Assembly: GCA_964619785.1 (NCBI GenBank)
Contig: CAZUGH010000004.1
Span: 6,843-70,842, forward strand
Direction: 5' to 3'
Source: CAZUGH01 sp964619785
Lineage (GTDB): Bacteria; Bacillota; Clostridia; Lachnospirales; Lachnospiraceae
Length of the DNA stretch: 64,000 nt
Below, one piece after another: positions 62,731-64,000 of this stretch; the stretch's first letter is position 1; each line of letters starts with the position of its first letter. A program made the translations under genes and the position numbers. The notes beneath the pieces were generated by a model. That model had not been told where the DNA came from. It worked only from the letters and a program-made list of their open reading frames with translations, and did not search any database.

Positions 62731-63966
62731 ATGACACGGTTAAAACGGTATCGTCGATTTTTGATAACTTTATTGGCAGTGGATTTGGTTGTGTTGTCTC
62801 TTGTGTTTTACTATGACGTCAAGGGGCAGATTCCAGATGATTATTATACATTTGTTGATACGAATGACGCATTGGAATTATCGCTTCCCGTAGTAATAGA
62901 AGGAAGTGTGCCTGCCCTTAGCATTAACAATGCGGGGACAAGCTTTCGAGTAGAATCGAGGCAAAAAGGTGAATATCAGGTAGATGTACGTCTATTTGGA
63001 CTGATTTCAATGAAAAAAATGAATGTTCATGTTTGGGAAAAAACCAAGATTGCACCCTGTGGTTCACCAATTGGTATTTATGTCGCAACGAAAGGTCTCC
63101 TTGTTCTCGATACGGGTGTGGTAGAAGGAAAAGATGATGTTAGCTATGAACCAGCTGGCAATATTTTTCGACCTGGAGATTACATTTTACAATGGAATGG
63201 TAAACAGGTGACGAGCATCGCGCACATGAATGATTTGGTGAAGGGTAGCAAAGGAAAACCTGCGAAGGTACTTATACGTCGTAATCACGAGAAGATACAA
63301 GTACGGGTAACTTCGGTTATGTCAAAGAAAGGTGATTATAAGATTGGTGTCTGGGTCCGAGAAGATACGCAAGGAATTGGAACAATGACATATATCACAG
63401 AAAGCGGGGGGTTTGGTGCCCTGGGACATGGAATAACAGATTCCGATACTGGGACGATGATTCGTATGTCGCACGGAGAGATATATGGAGCCAAGATTTT
63501 AAACATTGTCAAAGGAAAATCAAGAGTGCCAGGTGAAATAGAAGGAATCATAAGCATGACAAATAGACAGAAGATGGGAACAATTAAGAAAAATACATCG
63601 CTCGGTATCTACGGGTCTGTAACGGAGCCGATTCGCAATCGTCTTGCTGATCAATTTATTGAGATTGCTATGAAACAGAAGATTAAGAAGGGAACTGCTT
63701 ATCTATTGACGAGAATTGAGGGAGTAAAGAAAGAGTACAAAATCGAGATAATGGACATTAAGTTGACGAGTAAGGACAACAAAGGAATGGTTGTAAAGGT
63801 GACGGATCCCGAATTGTTACGTAAAACAGGTGGTATTGTGCAGGGGATGAGTGGCAGTCCAATTATTCAGAATGGAAAATTCATTGGGGCGGTGACACAT
63901 GTATTTGTAAATGATCCGACGAAGGGATATGGGATATTTGCGGAAACGATGCTGGGACAGGAGTGA
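62731..63966 (+). CDS. spoIVB: SpoIVB serine peptidase
   Basis: A 411-residue sporulation protease made in the forespore that triggers pro-SigK processing in the mother cell. It has one N-terminal TM segment (about 8-28), a PDZ domain (about 110-195) and the S55 peptidase domain, with the His in FGALGHGITD and the Ser in GMSGSP (S376), followed by GAVTHVFVNDP. The start has GGAGGTGTAGG upstream, in the shadow of the recN terminator, so it has separate transcription. I see no further gene in the last 34 bases. Confidence 0.95.
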   Translation: MTRLKRYRRFLITLLAVDLVVLSLVFYYDVKGQIPDDYYTFVDTNDALELSLPVVIEGSVPALSINNAGTSFRVESRQKGEYQVDVRLFGLISMKKMNVHVWEKTKIAPCGSPIGIYVATKGLLVLDTGVVEGKDDVSYEPAGNIFRPGDYILQWNGKQVTSIAHMNDLVKGSKGKPAKVLIRRNHEKIQVRVTSVMSKKGDYKIGVWVREDTQGIGTMTYITESGGFGALGHGITDSDTGTMIRMSHGEIYGAKILNIVKGKSRVPGEIEGIISMTNRQKMGTIKKNTSLGIYGSVTEPIRNRLADQFIEIAMKQKIKKGTAYLLTRIEGVKKEYKIEIMDIKLTSKDNKGMVVKVTDPELLRKTGGIVQGMSGSPIIQNGKFIGAVTHVFVNDPTKGYGIFAETMLGQE

Positions 63967-64000
63967 TTTGAGATATGAATAAAAGGTAAACTTCTGACCT

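Overview
The window looks like a draft-assembly segment from a spore-forming, low-GC Gram-positive of the Lachnospiraceae type (class Clostridia). The evidence is a complete spoIIIA operon, spoIVB, the Clostridia housekeeping string asp23-nusB-xseA-xseB-ispA-dxs-tlyA-nadK-argR ... recN-spoIVB, AGGAGG-type ribosome binding sites, a Gram-positive LexA box, and large secreted proteins with bacterial Ig-like and lysine-rich fibronectin-like domains. No rRNA, tRNA, CRISPR array, transposase or phage gene was seen. A 100-N scaffold gap (42642-42741) is flanked by an identical 55-bp duplication, so it is probably not a real gap.

Layout. 1-5300: end of a MutS-like ATPase, an AraC regulator and a large GH2 glycosidase. 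5340-13640: an HD-domain dGTPase-like protein, a GNAT acetyltransferase, a 5'-truncated AAA/DUF4143 ATPase, a class B sortase, a degenerate multi-PAS hybrid kinase, and a PfoR-like PTS_EIIC membrane protein with a NiaR-like operator. 13660-16480 (minus): a cytosolic diguanylate cyclase with a LacI-type sensor, preceded by a c-di-GMP-I (GEMM-I) riboswitch and terminator, and upstream of that an unrecognised one-TM protein. 16630-18640: a chimeric ORF made of Amt, PII and SRAP parts lacking the usual ends. 18630-20320 (minus): an SOS-controlled Y-family polymerase and a small partner gene. 20419-32013: a secreted beta-helix protein, a peptide/nickel-type ABC operon with a hydrolase, a CPA2 antiporter, a CDF metal exporter and a secreted papain-like protease. 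32034-38115: DUF815 ATPase, yqeG, M24 peptidase, fused aroD-aroK, efp, a lipoprotein and aroE. 38180-50287: spoIIIAA-AH followed by the housekeeping cluster. 50313-60960: yebC, the nadA-nadB-nadC-niaR operon (minus) and two Ig-like surface proteins lie between argR and recN, which are normally neighbours. 60978-63966: recN and spoIVB.

How the parts work together. The diguanylate cyclase leader can be drawn as a c-di-GMP OFF switch, because the 5' arm of its terminator can also pair with conserved aptamer bases; this predicts negative feedback on c-di-GMP synthesis. NiaR, encoded beside nadABC, probably acts at a site lying exactly in the nadA promoter spacer. The same 14-bp sequence, there part of a perfect dyad, lies just after the -10 of the PfoR-like gene about 43 kb away, which suggests a NAD-linked transport or sensing role for that protein. 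Two loci (5'-truncated ATPase; Amt-PII-SRAP) look like recent rearrangements or assembly joins.
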